Source: Actinomycetota bacterium
GTDB taxonomy: Bacteria > Actinomycetota > Actinomycetes > S36-B12 > UBA5976
NCBI GenBank assembly: GCA_947486505.1
Contig: CANKTT010000067.1
Coordinates: forward strand, 1 to 7,301
Length of the DNA stretch: 7,301 bases
Reading direction: 5' to 3'
A program made the translations under genes and the position numbers. This document shows, one piece after another, positions 6,303-7,301 of the stretch. Below the pieces are notes generated by a model. That model did not search any database. It was not told the DNA's origin and saw only the letters and a program-made list of their open reading frames with translations. The first letter of the stretch is position 1. Every line of letters begins with the position of its first letter.

Positions 6303-6737
6303 TTAAGCAGCAAACGGATTTCGGATTCGCAGTTCCGTAAATTTTTCGAAACCTTTGTCAGCAGTGACAAATTCAGTAACGCCATTATCAATACAAATTG
6401 CTGCGACCTGTAAGTCAAATATATTTTGCCCAGACCTGCCTGACTCAGCACAGAGACGAGCAAAAGTCTTGAAGTCACCTGGCTTACTTCGAACCACTTT
6501 TGCACTTTTAGAGGTTAACCAGTTCTCTAACTGAGCTATTGCTTGTTCGGCAGTCGGTGAAGGCCCTGGCCTATTTATGCTTGTGGCCTGCGCAATAAAT
6601 TCGAACATGACGACGTCTGTGAAAGCGACATCTTCTTGTTGACTGAGTAGCGTTTCTAAAGTTTTCTTAGCAACAGCATTATGTGGGGAAGTCACATTAA
6701 ATGCGTATAGCAAAACGTTGGTATCAACGCCAATCAT
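6303..6737 (-). CDS. vapC: VapC-family PIN-domain toxin (ribonuclease)
   Basis: A 144-residue PIN domain protein of normal length for the family. Acidic metal-binding residues are all visible: D5 in VDTNVLLYA, E46 in MFEF, D108 in NIFDLQVAA and D127 in TADKGF. VapC toxins are Mg2+-dependent endoribonucleases that cleave tRNA or rRNA and stop translation when the antitoxin is lost. The ATG overlaps the antitoxin stop by one base (TAATG). GAGG at 6745-6748, seven bases before the ATG, is the ribosome binding site within the end of vapB. With all four acidic residues present and no frame damage, the toxin is likely active. The terminator at 6248-6299 ends its transcript. The specific RNA target cannot be told from sequence. 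Confidence 0.93.
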   Translation of the reverse strand: MIGVDTNVLLYAFNVTSPHNAVAKKTLETLLSQQEDVAFTDVVMFEFIAQATSINRPGPSPTAEQAIAQLENWLTSKSAKVVRSKPGDFKTFARLCAESGRSGQNIFDLQVAAICIDNGVTEFVTADKGFEKFTELRIRNPFAA

Positions 6738-7000
6738 TAATCTTCCTCAACAGTCATGAAGTCGTTTGCCATCATGTCTAAATACATTTGATCGATAGCT
6801 ACATCAGCGTCGTAATTCGGATCAACCGGCCCATGCCACAAGAACTCATCGGTTGGTTGCCAACGAGGTTGGGCGGCAAGCTTTTCAATCTCTGCTGCGA
6901 GTGCGCGCTCGATCAAACCTTTAAGTGTGATGTTGTGTAGCGCGCAGACTTTTTTTGCTTCCGCCATTAACGGATCTCTAATTTCAACTGTTGTTTTCAT
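6737..7000 (-). CDS. vapB: VapB-family ribbon-helix-helix antitoxin
   Basis: An 87-residue protein. The N-terminal part fits a ribbon-helix-helix DNA-binding fold: beta strand MKTTVEI, then helices over DPLMAEAKKVCALHN and TLKGLIERALAAEIEKL. This pattern (TTxxIxDxLxxEAKxxA...TLxxLIExAL) is common in VapB antitoxins paired with PIN toxins. The C-terminal half, from about residue 43, is acidic and rich in aromatic residues (WQPTDEFLW, YDADVAID), as expected for the toxin-wrapping segment. GGGAG at 7005-7009 lies four bases before the ATG. It is coupled to vapC by the one-base overlap, and its first 17 bases overlap the small ORF upstream. It would repress its own operon at the palindrome 7169-7188 (inference from the family). 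Confidence 0.9.
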   Translation of the reverse strand: MKTTVEIRDPLMAEAKKVCALHNITLKGLIERALAAEIEKLAAQPRWQPTDEFLWHGPVDPNYDADVAIDQMYLDMMANDFMTVEED

Positions 7001-7151
7001 ATCGCTCCCATTCCTTTTGAGCTTCTTCGTCGCTCATATGAATAACTGTGTTGATGTCTAGGTCCGCTAGCCATGGATGTAGGCCGCCGCCAGCAACGCT
7101 GAAGTCCGCATTGGGATCCCAGGGCTCTTTCGCGGCCACATCAATCTTCAT
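6984..7151 (-). CDS. Small acidic protein of 55 residues, first ORF of the vapBC operon (unrecognised)
   Basis: An ATG at 7149-7151 opens a 55-codon frame ending in TGA at 6984-6986, 17 bases inside vapB. The protein begins MKIDVAAKEPWDPNADF and ends MSDEEAQKEWERYENNS. It is acidic, soluble, rich in Trp/Asp/Glu, with a Gly-rich turn GGGLHPW at 21-27 and a likely C-terminal helix. No family is recognised. In favour of it being real: it starts 17 nt after the operator palindrome, it overlaps vapB in a way that would couple translation, and its composition is protein-like. Against it: the ribosome binding site is weak (GGGG at 7155-7158), and it could be a decayed fragment of an older gene. It might be a third component of the toxin-antitoxin unit or an unrelated passenger. 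Confidence 0.5.
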   Translation of the reverse strand: MKIDVAAKEPWDPNADFSVAGGGLHPWLADLDINTVIHMSDEEAQKEWERYENNS

Positions 7152-7168
7152 AAACCCCAGAATAACAT

Positions 7169-7188
7169 AAACCCATAATTATGGGTTT
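7169..7188. promoter_or_regulatory. Perfect 20-bp palindrome, probable vapBC operator
   Basis: Arms AAACCCATAA and TTATGGGTTT match at all ten pairs with no spacer. It lies just upstream of the small ORF and vapB on the minus strand. CATAAACCC occurs again at 7149-7157, exactly 17 bp from the copy at 7166-7174, which gives a third half-site. On the minus strand the centre reads CATAAT, a possible -10 element. Autoregulation through such palindromes by the VapB ribbon-helix-helix domain is well established for the family; the link here is positional. Confidence 0.7.
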
Positions 7189-7301
7189 TGGATTCACACC
7201 CAATAAAATCAAGCCAAAAGCAGCAGCGCGAGCTGTGCAAAACCGGCCTGAAACCCAAAATCCCTGATCAAACCCGATTTCAAAGCTCAAAAACCACATC
7301 A

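Noticed and set aside
7181..7267. Plus-strand frame of 28 codons starting inside the palindrome
   Set aside because: Very short, no ribosome binding site, and it begins within the probable operator.
7141..7299. Minus-strand open frame of 52 codons from the right edge to the vapBC small ORF
   Set aside because: It runs straight through the 20-bp operator palindrome and overlaps the small ORF; its composition is unlike a typical protein and no ribosome binding site can be judged at the window edge.
1..7301. CRISPR array, tRNA/rRNA genes, insertion-sequence ends or transposase
   Set aside because: No regularly spaced direct repeats, no cloverleaf or rRNA signature, and no transposase or terminal inverted repeats were seen on either strand.

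Overview
The window (about 7.3 kb) looks like chromosomal DNA from a moderate-to-low-GC actinobacterium. Two tandem LexA boxes of the actinobacterial GAAC-N4-GTTC type stand at the left edge in front of a small LysM membrane protein. That is the arrangement known beside lexA in Mycobacterium, Corynebacterium and Streptomyces. The base composition would suit a freshwater/planktonic lineage such as Nanopelagicales or a small Microbacteriaceae, but the species cannot be fixed from the sequence alone.

Left edge (1-543): SOS-controlled gene for a LysM-domain, single-pass membrane protein, probably a cell-division suppressor. lexA itself would be expected divergently, just outside the window. The 199 nt that follow (544-742) hold a small hairpin and an imperfect palindrome just before the next gene.

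Centre (743-6228): five same-strand genes that look like one uptake-and-catabolism module. They are an APC-superfamily permease, two short-chain dehydrogenases/reductases (SDRs), a cytosolic PuuE/imidase-like member of the polysaccharide deacetylase fold, and a second, paralogous permease. The first four genes are packed with a 4-nt overlap, 0 nt and 9 nt between them, so they are almost certainly co-transcribed. The second permease follows a 198-nt leader with a candidate promoter, hairpins and an inverted repeat that encloses its ribosome binding site. Both permeases are preceded by palindromes with a shared GTAATA half-site, which suggests a common regulator. The substrate is unknown; a nitrogen-containing amide or cyclic imide that is imported, oxidised/reduced and hydrolysed would fit.

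Right part (6248-7188): a strong, probably bidirectional terminator separates the module from a convergent, minus-strand vapBC toxin-antitoxin operon. This operon seems to start with an extra 55-codon ORF overlapping vapB. It is preceded by a perfect 20-bp palindrome plus a direct repeat of the same half-site, a likely autoregulatory operator. The last ~110 nt (7189-7301) contain no gene that can be supported.
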